From Andrena cerasifolii (Eukaryota; Arthropoda; Insecta; Hymenoptera; Andrenidae), in NCBI RefSeq assembly GCF_050908995.1, contig NC_135123.1, positions 6,076,001 through 6,140,000 on the forward strand: 64,000 nucleotides of DNA. Reading direction: 5' to 3'. Positions 1-12,200 of this stretch are shown one piece after another (the first letter of the stretch is position 1; every line of letters begins with the position of its first letter). The position numbers were made by a program, and so were the translations under genes. The notes under the pieces are model-generated. The model was not told the DNA's origin. It saw only the letters and a program-made list of their open reading frames with translations, and ran no database searches.

Positions 1-600
1 GGTCTCTGACAGTTGCCAGAGCGGTGCGCCGTTCTCCCCTGCTTTTCCAACAGCGACTCGTCGTGGCGGAACGGAAATCTTCGAGCGTAGAAGAGCGACG
101 AGCTCGGCGTGAACACGCGGAAGGATGCGGATGCCGTGTAAGTGGAAAGACTCATTATGCAGTCGGACTAGGAGCTTCCCCTTCAAAGGCGGATCCCCCG
201 GTTAGGTTGGTCCGTGAGCCACGGAAACCGGGGTCTGACATCATCCAACTGAGGCCAGCAACAACAGCAACACTCGTGGGTTACCCCAGGCTCATTGTCG
301 AATGGCGACCCCGGGCGAGAGGTCGTCGAACTTGCTCCGCAGGAAAAGGAAGTTTGGACCGCTCTCAGCTATCCGGCGAACTTCGGCCAAAGGGTTATAT
401 CAGTTGCATCGGTCAAGTCTCGGCGGGCAAATCAACGTTGCCGCGATCCCTCCAAGGACGATTACCGGGCTCCTGTTTGCTATCACTTCGGTCAGCCAGT
501 CGGTGGACTTAAGGAGCGACAGAGGGATATTCTGCGCGGGTGTCTATGTCGCACGACGCTGACCGAAACGCAGCTGGGGTGAGTAATCAGAACTCAATGG
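1..600 (+). other. GC-rich segment, possible exon of an unidentified gene
   Basis: This stretch is more GC- and CpG-rich than the AT-rich DNA that follows. It ends in a good donor-like sequence (GGTGAGTAAT at about 580-589), and an acceptor-like CTTTTCCAACAG ends near 51. A frame opening after a stop at 250-252 runs through a short polyglutamine to a stop overlapping the donor (about 253-582), and two other frames are also open for long distances, so the coding frame is undecided. I recognise no domain. It could be a 5' untranslated or coding exon, or simply GC-rich non-coding DNA with chance open frames. Confidence 0.2.
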
Positions 601-878
601 ATATTAATCTTCGTTAGGGGAATAGCTTGTGAATGTGGTGGATCGTAGCTACCTAACACAGAACCTTTTGGCAGAAATTGTCGTGTGTTTGTTTGCCATT
701 TGTTCAGCGGATACGTGATGCAGGGGAAATTAACGTACACGTTATTACGAAATGGAACCAGAGTGGGGCAAAATTTATTTCGAATGACGAACCAAAAGTA
801 ACGAATACAATTTCATTAGGGTAAAGAATTATTCGTTAGTCTCGAATCACTTCAGTTTATTCGAAATTTTTATTCGAA
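601..878. other. AT-rich intergenic or intronic DNA
   Basis: No gene or repeat boundary is seen. Sequence becomes steadily more AT-rich, with several TTCGAA/TATTCG motifs, approaching the minisatellite at 879. Confidence 0.4.
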
Positions 879-1223
879 GATTATTGGAATAAAATTTGAT
901 TGATTATTGGAATAAAATTTTATTGATTATTGGAATAAAATTTTATTGATTATTGGAATAAAATTTGATTGATTATTGGAATAAAATTTGATTGATTATT
1001 GGAATAAAATTTTATTGATTATTGGAATAAAATTTTATTGATTATTGGAAAAAAGCTTTATTGATTATTGGAATAAAATTTTATTGATTATTGGAAAAAA
1101 GCTTTATTGATTATTGGAATAAAATTTTATTGATTATTGGAATAAAATTTGATTGATTATTGGAAAAAAGCTTTATTGATTATTGGAATAAAATTTTATT
1201 GATTATTAGAATTTTATTTTATT
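879..1223. repeat. 23-bp minisatellite, about 15 copies
   Basis: Fourteen clear copies plus one degenerate copy of a 23-bp unit beginning GATTATTGG sit head to tail without gaps. Three variants alternate: units ending AATTTTATT, units ending AATTTGATT, and units with GGAAAAAAGCTTTATT in place of GGAATAAAATTTTATT. The variants are interspersed (B A A B B A A C A C A B C A, then a degenerate unit), which indicates expansion by blocks rather than strictly one unit at a time. AT-rich and non-coding. Confidence 0.92.
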
Positions 1224-2469
1224 GCAATAATCCCCAATTCTGAATGGAATAAGGGATAACGAGGGAATAGAGAAATTAGCAAAATCGTAAAGCGATAGTG
1301 TACAGGGCTTTCTGTTACGATTGTTAGTAGGATTACCCTCGAAGTGGAATATGCGCGATTTTAATCTCAACAACGCGAAAGAACCAACGTCCCTCTTTCT
1401 TCTCTCGTTTATTCGCCACCGTGGTCGCGGCTCTTCGATCCCCGTCGAGCCTCCGCGCTTAATAGCCTCCCTTGATTACGCTCTTCCGTTCCCCCGTTTT
1501 GATAGACCGCCATTAAAAAGCTCGCGAGGAATATTCCCCCCGTGATAAGGGCGATCAGACGGCTCGTTCGATGGAAACGTTGTTCCCTTGAATGGCATGC
1601 GAACCGGCAGCCGGGAAAGGCAGAAAGACCGCGGCCCTCGAGGATGAGAGGAAAGGGAACGGCGGTCACAGGAAGGGACGAGGAACGTTAAAGGAACCGA
1701 TGGGGCCGGGTAGGGGTGAAAGAGCGAACGTGGCCGGGCACACCGTGAGATTCTCAGATAAAATATCCAATTTAAAGTTTCATCGTAATTTTACGATTCT
1801 TGGAAGTAAATTAATAGTATTATCTGCCCGGTGCCTCCGACCGAGCCCTCCGCCCCCGAGCAGCCCCCGCCCCCGCCCCCTTCTTCGTCATCTTCCTTTC
1901 CGTGTAAATTCACCCCCTACCCCGCCGAAGGTGAACCTGAACTTTGCAAAAGGAACTTCGAAAATAAGCAGCCTATTACTCATTACCCGTCGCGTTTATC
2001 GGTACGTCTCGGTGGGCGTTTCTGGGCGATCTTTCCGGTGGCCAGGAAGTTGGGAGTTCGGCATACAGAGGCGTGCTCCGGACGAAAGCGTTCCTCGAGA
2101 CTTTTAAAGCGACCCTCACTAGCCGTTTCTAGCTCCGCGAGCAGTCGATCCAGCCAGGGTTGCCCGTTCCGTTTCCAGGGTGATTTATGCACTTGTTGTT
2201 TGGCAAATTGAAGGGAGTTTTGGGTCCCCCGTTTTGTTCTGCCGGAAGTGGAGGGCGCGCAAGGTGAACGGAGGGTTTTCATTTCTTATTTATGCGTATT
2301 TGGAAGTTGCACGCTGGAGGAGAGTGCTTTCTTCCTTGGGGCTACTTGGCAAGTGGAATTTTAAGTCGCAGGAATGAAATGTTGGAATATTCTCCCTCGG
2401 CTGGTCATGGAAACTAAGGTGTCTTCTATAGGCAAAGATCACAGAAGGCAGTTTTAGTTATCGAAAGGC
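1224..2469. other. unique DNA, no gene recognised
   Basis: Mixed AT- and GC-rich sequence with a C-rich, pyrimidine-biased tract around 1840-1890 (runs of CCCCCGCCC). Open frames here (for example 1592-2107) overlap on both strands, show no domain and have no convincing splice borders. Confidence 0.4.
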
Positions 2470-3127
2470 TTAAGGGGTTAGGCCACCTTGGACGGAGCAA
2501 AATTGCAGGCATTTTGGGATTTTTTTTTAGGAAGATAATGAAATAAACAGAAAATTTAAGGTGAAGCCTGTTATTGTACAACTCTCGTCTGGAAAAATAA
2601 TTTTTTTCCTCCCGAAATGCAAGATCTTGAGGAGCGACGTTTTCCACCGTGTTCAATCTCACAGCTATACCGTTTGACCTCGAACAAAAAACCAAAAAGT
2701 TTTATTTTCTACATGACTAAATCTAGAGAAGTGCGTAGCGGTTTTGCGATATCTTGAATATATTCTTTGCAATTGACACTTTTATAAAAAAAATATGCAC
2801 TTTTTCTCCCCATGGTCACCATTTCGAGACGGATTAATGTTTCTGGATTTCCCTACGTACTTCTCTAGTTTTAGGCATGCAGAATATAAAACTTTTTGGT
2901 TCTTTGTTCTAGGTCAAACGGTATAGCCGTGAAATCTCACACCGTGGAAAACGTCACTCCTCAAAATCTTGCGTATCATTTTGTACGAAAGAAATTCGAT
3001 TTTTTCCGGCGAGAGTTGCACGATAACAGGCTTCATATTAAATTTTCTGCTTATTTCATTATCTTCGTAAAAAAAATGCCGAAAATGACTGCAACTTTGC
3101 TCCGTCCAAGGTGGCCTAACCCCTTAA
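2470..3127. mobile_element. TTAA-flanked palindromic fold-back element, family A
   Basis: The unit is bounded by TTAA on both sides (2470-2473 and 3124-3127). The ends are inverted repeats starting GGGGTTAGGCCACC, and inverted similarity continues through both arms to the middle (CTAGAGAAGTGCGTA near 2722 against TACGTACTTCTCTAG near 2854), so the whole 650-bp interior folds back on itself. There is no transposase, so it is non-autonomous. The TTAA target suits a piggyBac-type mobiliser, but the GGGG terminus is not the usual CCC-type piggyBac end, so the superfamily is inferred. Each arm has a similar open frame read toward its terminus. Confidence 0.82.
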
Positions 3128-4075
3128 GTGCGTGTAGCGTTTTGGGGGTCGTTTATCCGTCGCGAAATCCCTTCGGCTTTCAATGGCGGATGGTACACGC
3201 TAGCGAACACTGAGGAATATCGCGATTCCTCCGCAGACGATCCTCCCTGTTCAAAATTCAATATCGTGGAAACACGTAGCTGATATTATGATATTTCTAA
3301 ACTCATAATACCCGGCCGAATAACATCCCGGTGGCATGACGCGAGAACGCCGTGGAAAGGGTGGTCGTTGGTCGGCCTGGGCTGGGGGATGAACGGGGGT
3401 CGATGGGTCAGAAGTCAGGAGATGATCCCATATTGGAGGAGCTCTAACACAAAGTCACTGCGCCGGGACCCACCCCCCAGCGCCGGTGAAAACATTCTGA
3501 ATACGTTTAATATCCACATAGCTGTTATCATAACGGGTGGCTTGCGCAGAAACGATTCAATTTGCTTCATCTATCCCGTCTCTTTATTCAAAAGATTTTC
3601 GAACCCGATTTTCTCGAAAACCTCGCTGCCTTGGAGGAAACCTCGTCTCACACATTCGAGCTATTATTTCGGAGATAGCCGACTTCTCTTCCACGAATTA
3701 CGTACTCAAAGAGATTTTAAATTCTTGTGTTCCAAAGGGTAGGCATAGCCGGTGAAAATCGTCAAACGTGCCCCTGAACCGAATTCGACTCGCGATGAGG
3801 CATTCGAAAGCTTGTGAAAAAAGAACCATTTGTGACGAGTTTCAACTTTGTATCTCGACTCGGGGGGTAGTAATGGGGAAAAATTGAAAGTCAGTTTTTT
3901 AGTGTAAAAAAAATTCAAAAAAAATCAGAGGCATTTCTGTTACCGACGCGCACATTTAGAAATTGTTTCAGATTTTTAAATTGAAAATCCAAGTTGTGAA
4001 AAATAAAAAACGCCAAAATATGCTGAAAAATGCCGGTTGGTGTATCAAAGCAGTTGCAGAACTGTAATTATATTT
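3128..4075. other. unique DNA, no gene recognised
   Basis: Moderately AT-rich sequence with small open frames only. The last 200 bases before the hairpin at 4076 are very A/T-rich. No repeat partner was recognised inside the window. Confidence 0.4.
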
Positions 4076-4254
4076 AACTACAATGGTATCGGCGCACTGG
4101 ATCGGTCAGATAAAACAATTATTATTTTAATAAATTAAAATAATACATCAAAGCTATTTTGCAATTAATTAATTATATATATATATATATATAATAAATT
4201 AAAATAATAATTGTTTTATCTGACCGATCCAGTGCGCCGATACCATTGTAGTTC
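4076..4254. mobile_element. short hairpin element (MITE-like) with a TA-rich loop
   Basis: Long, near-perfect inverted arms begin AACTACAATGGTATCGGCGC on the left and end with its complement on the right. Both continue inward through CACTGGATCGGTCAGATAAAAC to a centre containing (TA)n at about 4174-4193. The shape is that of a very short palindromic MITE or a hairpin-forming insertion. No coding capacity; the target duplication is unclear. Confidence 0.75.
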
Positions 4255-4950
4255 AGTTTTACGGTCGAAATTTAGTTTATTTATAATTCTTTGTAATTAT
4301 ATTTTTACAGTAAGTACATATCATTGTTTACTATTGTCCTGAATATTATCAGATTTTTTCAATCTGGTGCACTGCCGTTAAATTTTTAGCGATGACAATA
4401 CAGTATCGGCATCACATTGTCAGCTTGACTATTTAGACGGCAAGTAATTACTCCGTTAAGCCTCCCGAGCATAGACGAAGAAGAGGGGCGCCATTAAAGA
4501 ATCGAGACACGTCTCCTTTCCTTCGAACAGTTAAATTCAATTTACACGGTCGTCGTACACAGAAGAAGGCAAGAAAGGCAGTGGCTATTTCGCCTGGGGG
4601 CGCCTTTAAGCCGAAACGTGCCGCGATAATGTAACACGGCTCGGATAATGGAACTTATGATATATCATGGTGACGGTATGGATAGAATGATCCTGCATTC
4701 GCCCCGTCGCCCCCTCTGCATGCTGTAATATCTTCCTATGAAGGGGCGCGGATGGCTTTTACTCGGCGACACCGTGCAGATTAAAATGTATCTGGCAGAG
4801 GAGCGGAAGCTTCTCGTAACACATTCTGCTAGAAGTCCTGGCCCGGGATTGCTGGGGAAATTCGAATTAGTCCCTCTTCGAAAAAGGGGCCACCCTCTCG
4901 CCGTGAATATCTCGCACCCATGGAACCGACACTTTAGTCGCCGAGCATAT
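4255..4950. other. unique DNA, no gene recognised
   Basis: Mixed composition, GC-rich from about 4470. Only short open frames are present, with no domain or splice support. Confidence 0.4.
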
Positions 4951-5705
4951 TTAAGGGGTTATGCCTAGTCAGGCGGTCGAAAAGAGGCGAATATTTGTGA
5001 ATTTTTTTTGAAGAAGCGGAAGCGTATAATTGTACAAAACTTTTTGCGTTTAAAAGAGCAACATTTAAAGAACATTTGGTAATTTTTTCGTGGAAAAATA
5101 TTTACGTTTATAAGAAAATAAAACGCGACATCCAAGAAGCATTTTTAAAAATTTGGTTTTGCGGTGAGCATTGCCATTCGGAACCAGATTATCTAAAATC
5201 AAAAAACAAAAAAGATTTCGTTAGTATATTAATGTATCCTCAAGTTGACGGAGAGAATTTTCCGAAATATTAAGTTAAAACAAAATGGCGGCTATTTAAA
5301 GTTGAAATCCTGATTTTTTCCTGCAAAAATCACGCGAAAAAATCAGGATTTCATCTTTAAATAGCCGCCATTTTGTTTTAACTTAATATTTCGGAAAATT
5401 CTCTCGGTCAACCTGAGGATACATTAATATACTAACGAAACCTTTTTTGTTTTTTGATTTTAGATAATCTGGTTCCGAATGGCAGTGCTCACCGCAAAAC
5501 CAAATTTTTAAAAATGCTTCTTGGATGTCGCTTGTTATTTTCTTATAAACGTAAATATTTTTCTACGAAAAAATTACCAAATATTCTTTAAATGTTGCTC
5601 TTTTAAACGCAAAAAGTTCGGTAAAAATATACGCTCCCGTTTCTTCAAAAAAAATTCACAAATATTCGCCTCTTTTCGACCGCCTGGCTAGGCATAACCC
5701 CTTAA
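4951..5705. mobile_element. TTAA-flanked palindromic fold-back element, family B
   Basis: TTAA occurs at 4951-4954 and 5702-5705. The interior is two inverted arms of 365 bp each (4955-5319 and 5337-5701) around a 17-bp spacer reading CCTGCAAAAATCACGCG. Termini begin GGGGTTATGCCTAGTCAGG. The arms differ at scattered positions but have the same length. Each arm contains a 65-codon open frame that is also found in the element at 13178. No transposase is present, so mobilisation in trans is inferred. Other members: 13178-13932 (complete), 22681-23066 (one arm plus spacer) and 61920-62059 (part of one arm). Confidence 0.92.
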
Positions 5706-8583
5706 CCTGTAACGAGCAAGCGGAAGCTTAATTCCAGCAATTGTACATAGGCAGATGTTCTGTGTCGCGAATACCTTGAATGGTTTCATGGAATCAGAAA
5801 GTAAATGTCACCAATGGCTATGAAATTCAATCTACTTACACGTTACGGCGAATATGGGAAGGAAAGACATTCCCGATGACTAAGATAAATCGAGTAGGGC
5901 TCGCTTAATTATTTTCCACCCCGCACCCCGGCCTATATAATTCATCCTATGAATTCAATGAGGATCAAACTCGCTGGCGTCTGCGAAAGAAGGAAAAAGG
6001 ACGAGGGACGCGGGCATGGCCGCATGGGTGATCATCGATTATCAGTGAATTAACCATTCAAATCGACGGTAACGAACGCGCTTACAAATCGCGCGGCCGC
6101 AGAGTTAAGCCCCATTCATCCGTCGTTGAACATTGGCGCAACCGCGTCCTCCTCTGCCGTGGCTACGTGAGATCCGTCGTCGCCGCAGGGCTTAAACGGC
6201 TTTAAGGATTTCTCTGAAGGCGCGAAACGTGCCCCTCGCCCCGCCGGGGATGCTCTCTTTTTATACACAATGCAAATCCCCGGCTCCATACCGGCTGCGT
6301 AATAACGAAATTTATCGGAGAAGGTAAATAGATTAGCAGAGTGGCGCGCGATAGAAAGAGAAGGGAGACGATGACGGTGAGATTTTAGAGGAATTTAAAT
6401 GGGGAACCGTGTTCCGCAGATTCGTCGTGTATTATCAGTTTTGACGCGATGACACGAGCACTGTTAAAACTAATTCCCGTTATCGATTTAAAGCCTCTTT
6501 CTACTGGCAGCGACAGGAGGAGCAAAACTCCCGGCTTTCTCTGTTTGCACCCTAAAAACACAATGCGGGAACACTCGACGGGAAACGAGCGCTTAATGCC
6601 ACCTAACCAATGGGAACTATCAGTCGGCCGGCTTTCATCCCTCGAAATCGTGCCGTCGAGCCCCGCTGCGCCCCTCGTCCCTCATAACAACGCTCGAATC
6701 AGACGAAGTGTAACAAGCCCGTGATGCGACGAGCATGACGAGGATCTCTCGGTTGCCAGTCCTCGAGCCATCCTCGCGTTAGTCGAACACGCCCTTCCCC
6801 CGAGGGTGGCGGCCACCCGACCACCCCCTCCTGGCCCGAAATGAACCGCAGACAGACAAGCGGGAGGCAGCGCTTTCAGGCCCTCGGCTTCTCGCGGCGC
6901 ATTAACCTTAACGACCTTTTAGCGAGTTCTTTTTTTGAAGCGCGCCACCGGGGGTCGGATTTTTTCCTGCCAGTTCCTGAGATTGCCGTGTCGCCAGCTC
7001 AGCGCCTCTTAATGTTGCCTTTTTCCCTGCCCTCCCCACCCGCCCCTACCACCCACGTCCTTCGTTTTTCCACCGCCCAGCGTAACGCGTACCCGCGACT
7101 CCAGTTTTGACGTAGGTACTATTAGCGCTTCCTCTTCCCACCTTCCGTCGCTGTTGTATTACTCAACGATATTACCGGGAGTTTTGCGCGAAGGAGGGTG
7201 CACAGGGTGGGTTGGGGCTGGAACTGCACCGAGGCTCGTCGCTCCAGCAGGTCTCCGTCGCGGTGGAGCCTTCGAGGACTGGGCGCTAGGTAAGTTTCTT
7301 AAAATCGTCGTCACTCTGGGCTCCTCGACCGCGAGTAAACTTGAACGTGCAACTTCAAGCAACGCGTCAGCATCGCGATCTAATCTAACCGCTCGACGAG
7401 TCTCGATGCTAGCTAGATAGGAGCACCGGTCGCACTGAAACAAAATCCCCCGCGAAGATTTTACAGCATCGACCCTCCGCAAATTGCATCTTCCATCATG
7501 TTCCGCCTGGTCCTAGCGAGCAATGCGTGACAGACGAACGATTACACGGGCAGGGTGGAAAAACCAGCTAGAGCATACAAGGAACGTTATGCAAAGGATA
7601 ATGTCCTACACCCTGCCTCCCCCCGCCGACGACGGTAGGAAGGATACAGAGTATCCTTGCTTCCGGAATGGTGGATGGAAAAAATGAGGGGAACTTGCTG
7701 GCAGCGAGCGTGGCCAAGGAACCGAGCCTAATGGGAAGTGGAGGCTTAATTACAGGTTGCGGCGGATATTAAGGGTATGCACGGCAGCTCAGTATAAACG
7801 TTGCAGCTGTCGCGTGTGTGTCTATCGGCCGAAATTGACTGAGCCACGAGCTAACACAGATAGACACAGGGGCAAGGGTGGTTAAATAAAGAGGGTGTGG
7901 GTTGAGGAGAACGCGGGGGGGGGGGAAGGGAGGAGCGTGGATAGATTGACAGATAAGTACCCAGTGATAAAAAGCTGTGGCAGCTGGCAACGAGAGACAC
8001 AGGGGTAGGAATAAGGTTGGGCGAGGATGAGAGACAGCTAGGGGGATGTTTTCGTTGAAGCTGGCCACCGGTGTTTGTCGCTGCACCATCAAATGGCCAT
8101 AATTCAAATCCAGTGGCAGCTCCGAAATAAACCAATTAGGGTTGCGCGCGAGCGGATATTAAGATCCCAGGGGCGGGGGAGTGGACGACGATGCTATCGT
8201 CTTTCGCAGTGGTGGCGCGTCAATGGGCTCGCGGTGCGGTTTTACACACGCGCCACGTGCCACGGTACGTACAAACAAACGGGGCGGCAAACATTATTGC
8301 GATATTGGACACATAGTTGCACGAACGGGGCGGCGGCGAGCAAACCTCTTTAGCACAAAGCGAATGGGGAGGTCTGATTCAACACGACGAGCTGCCGAAG
8401 CAAGGGTTGCCACCGTCCCTGGCGACGCGAAGGGTGACAGTAATTTTCGAGTCGTTTGGTGGTAAGCGTGGCTGGACTCTTTAAGCGACGCCTGTACTAA
8501 TGATACATTCATCTGTCCAACCCTCTTGCTCGCGTTCAAGTTTGTTTCGTCGCGGGATGGTAAGTTTGTGAAAAGAAGTGCAA
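5706..8583. other. unique GC-rich DNA, no gene recognised
   Basis: CpG-rich sequence with many overlapping chance open frames on both strands (for example 7159-7482 minus and 7769-8107 minus). None has a recognised domain. A run of about 11 G lies near 7915-7925, and T-rich tracts occur around 6930-6965. It may be intronic or regulatory DNA of a large gene, but the sequence does not show which. Confidence 0.35.
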
Positions 8584-9205
8584 TTAAAGGGGCGATACTG
8601 TTTTATGGGCTAAAAACATAGCAAAATTTGGGAATTTTTTTTTAAGAATCCACCATTTCGATTCGTCTGAAATTTGGACCATGTTTTTATGTATCCTTGA
8701 AGAAGTTGCAGGTTTTTTTTTATTAATCTTTAATCATAAATATAGGAGTTATGCGCCACGCCGCGCAAAACTCCTCGTCCGCTGGTGTGCATGATATTTA
8801 CCTTCCAGGTGATCTGAAACAGAAAATGGAACAGCGTTTTACTTTGTGCATGTGTAGCTTGAATTTGATGAACCAGAATTAAGTTCTGTACTTCTTATTT
8901 TACGTTAGAAAATTGTCGCAAAATTGGATAGCAAAAATTAAAGGTTCAGACCTTTCAGTTTGAAAACTCTCCACACTGCTCAATAAGTTTATTTTTTGCT
9001 GGTTCATCAATTGCGCGGCGTGATGGTCGATCGTGCATAACTACTATATTTGTGATTAAATATTAATAAAAAAAAACCTACAGCTTCTTCGAGGATGCAT
9101 CAAAACATGGTCCAAATTTCAGATAAATCCAAGCGCTGGTTTCTTAAAAAAAAAATCCCAAATTTTGCTGTTTTTAGCCCAAAGAATATAGGATCAATTT
9201 TTCGT
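8584..9205. mobile_element. degraded palindromic fold-back element
   Basis: Left arm begins at TTAA (8584-8587) followed by AGGGGCG. Inverted similarity is clear between GGGCTAAAAACATAGCAAAATTTGGGA (about 8608-8634) and its complement at about 9155-9182. It continues inward through CATGGTCCAAATTTCAG-type sequence, a T-rich stretch, and TATAGGAGTTATGC against GCATAACTACTATA. The right terminal TTAA is not preserved. The target site and superfamily are inferred from the similarity in design to the other TTAA elements. Confidence 0.6.
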
Positions 9206-12200
9206 GATTTTACGATTTGTAGCATAATTTGTTGATGACAGCTGGGGCTACAGAACTGTCAAATCACAAAGGGTTATAAAGATCAAATGCCTCCATAAGA
9301 TAAAGTAAAAATTTTGGGTATAAACTTTACTGGCTAAAAACAGAAAATGTTCACTCTGCATTGGAGCAAAACACGGAATGTCCCCAGTCTTTGCTAAAGC
9401 GCAGGCTTCTGTCGTCAAGGTAAATCAAGAAATTATGATAAGGGACGTCTTTCCTGCGCGATAAATAATTATTTTCTTATTTATTTTTTTCTGATGCCTA
9501 ATTAGGGTATAAGCTTCGTGTTACGAAGAATGTAGAGAAATTCATTCAAACTTATTTCATTACAGTGGACTAAATTGAAACTTAATTTCGATGAAGCTGT
9601 TTCGTGACATCCCCTGTGATTCCTCCTCACCCTTCAGTTGTAGACGCAGCACGGTTCTGAGGCATATTTGCCTCTGCGAGACTGGCAGTATCCATTTGGT
9701 GGTGTAGTATAGTAATGAACCTTGATGCTACTTGTACGCTATCCATGTCACTGTGGAAAAGTCTGGTGCATTTTTAAAGTGTGCTATGTGAAGCGAGGGG
9801 GACACTAGGATCTTGGTAGCAACTTGTAGCTCGTTCATGCTCGAAACTGCCGCTATTCATTCTCCTCCCTGGCTCGGCGATTCTGTCGATCGTCTAGCGG
9901 CCAGCGCATGAATGCTATCGATAAATCCCATCTGAGATCGCCGTAGTCACGCGAGATGCTCTTCCTCCATTACGCTAACGCGAGTCCGAGCTGGCAATCA
10001 TATTATAGCGTCCGTTTTGCCGTGGATACAAGAAAATGGATGCATAATCGTTCCCTCCCTTCCAAGTTCATTTGAAATTCCATGCATCCGGGAAATGCGG
10101 ATGAATATTCTGGCGATCGTGAAGATGCAACTAGGCGCACGAATCATGTATTCGGGAAATTATTAATTACTGGCGCCGAGCACGCGCGATATGCTTCGAT
10201 CCACCGTGCCAAGGCTCATCAAAATCGATATCTACCGCATGGTGTCCTCCCCTTGTAAGTCTAAGTCTTTTTTCAAGTTTCGTTTCTTTTCTAAGGATTC
10301 GAGAATAAAATTAGTTATCATTGGAAATCGTGTTTCCTTAGCCTACTACATATTCTTCAGTGTGCAAAGTGTGCAACCTCTAAATATTACTCAATCTTCC
10401 TAAAATTTGTCAGCTATTCTTTTTATATTAATAGCAATCAGGGCATGAGCAAAGTAAAAAAAATATAATATTTAAATTTCAACCCTACAATATAAAACAC
10501 CCTAAGCTACAAGTTTCGGCATCGCTCAATATAATTCTGTTATTAATCTTAATCCAGCTGCTACTTAGATCCTTTTTTCCTCAACTCCATTTTACTCGTC
10601 GTAAATATAGAAGCTATCGCGTAGATAAGGTGCTATAAAGTCGTTGCAGAAATTGTGTATGAAACGGTGATGTCGTTATAAAAGTTTTATCGGATAATAT
10701 TATTTAGTGGCTTATCCAGATTTTTATCCAGAGCCCCGAGTACATTATCGGCCATGTAGCCTCGTCCTACAGTACCCTTAAAGATCGCAGCATCGTACCT
10801 ACATCTTGAAATCGCTATTCATGCTTTACCATTAGATAAGTTAACTCAGCCCAATATTTTTACCTCGCAATTATCATCAAGCTTACAATGATAACTTGGC
10901 TGACTATTAAACTCTAATGCTGCGCAATTACATTTCTCTACCCGAGTGAGGAATAATACAGGGGCTGCAGAGGGGAGCGACAAAGAAAGTAGGTAGGAGA
11001 AGTGTCGGGGGATAAGAATACGGTCACGGATAAAAATTACAGATCCCGGTCGTATATTTGCCGTGAAGATGGTCTGCCACTGACTTCTCCCGCTAAGCTT
11101 GCCAACGCCTTTCGTATATAATAGCCGTATAAGTCTACCGAGCCAGCGTACAACGAACTGTCCTTATGTATGTGGCCCTGGGAGGCTCGATTGTCTTACT
11201 GTCACGCGCAGATAGCATCTGCTAAGTAACATTATCCTTTATTATACAGGACACACCGGCGAATTACGCGCAGAAACACCTACCCATTTTAACTCGCGAG
11301 AGCAAAGTATCCAGCATCCACCTCGATGAAATTTATACGATAACTCAAGCTTCAGGGATGAAATCGCCCCTCGCCTCCCCGTCCCTCTTACTACATCCCG
11401 AGAACCGTCGAAGGTGCAAAGAAGTTTTTTTAAACAAACAAAATAAAAAGACTGATACGCGCACGAGCGCAAACCACCCCTCCGGAGTGCCCCACCACCC
11501 CGATACCTCGACACCAAACACGAAACTATCGAGGAACTGGTGTAGGAATCGCCAGAGGCTCGTCCTTTAGCGGCGCCGTCGAAGCGAGCATAATCTCGCC
11601 CAGTTTCGCTTCGATACAACGGAAAAACTTCGTATAGCTCGCCCTCCTCGGCGCCTCGTGCCAACTTCACTCCAGGAGACCCGTTAATTGCGAATATTTC
11701 CAAAGGAATATCGCCCAGGAGCTGCGATAAAATTCCACGCTCGCTGGCGAGAAGAAACTCTCGCCTCTGGCCCCCGCTCTGCAAACAATTTCTTCCCCCC
11801 CCCAACCCCCGCCAACCCCCGCGCGGGGTGGATTATCCGCGGGGAATTTGATAGATCCTCGGAGCAGTCCCTCGGCCCCTTTCACCGACGCCATCGACGT
11901 CCGATTCTCGAACAGAATCCGCCTTTGAAGCGGTCGGAAAAAGTTGCTGAAAGTTGAGAGCCCCCCTCCCGTCGCGCTTCAACCCCCAGCGCCGCCACGT
12001 CGCCGCCCGCCAAAGGCTCCGGATCTTCTCCAGCCGTCGCGACGTCCGCGCGGCCAACCCCGCAGGACCGTTCGAATCAACTTTATATAAGTTGGTCGCG
12101 TGTAAATCAAAGGATGCAATTAATCGGGCCCCTGATTGCAATACTTCGCGGACTTTGAATATCCAATTTCTGCCGCGGAAAGCTCGCTGGCCCGTGCCCT

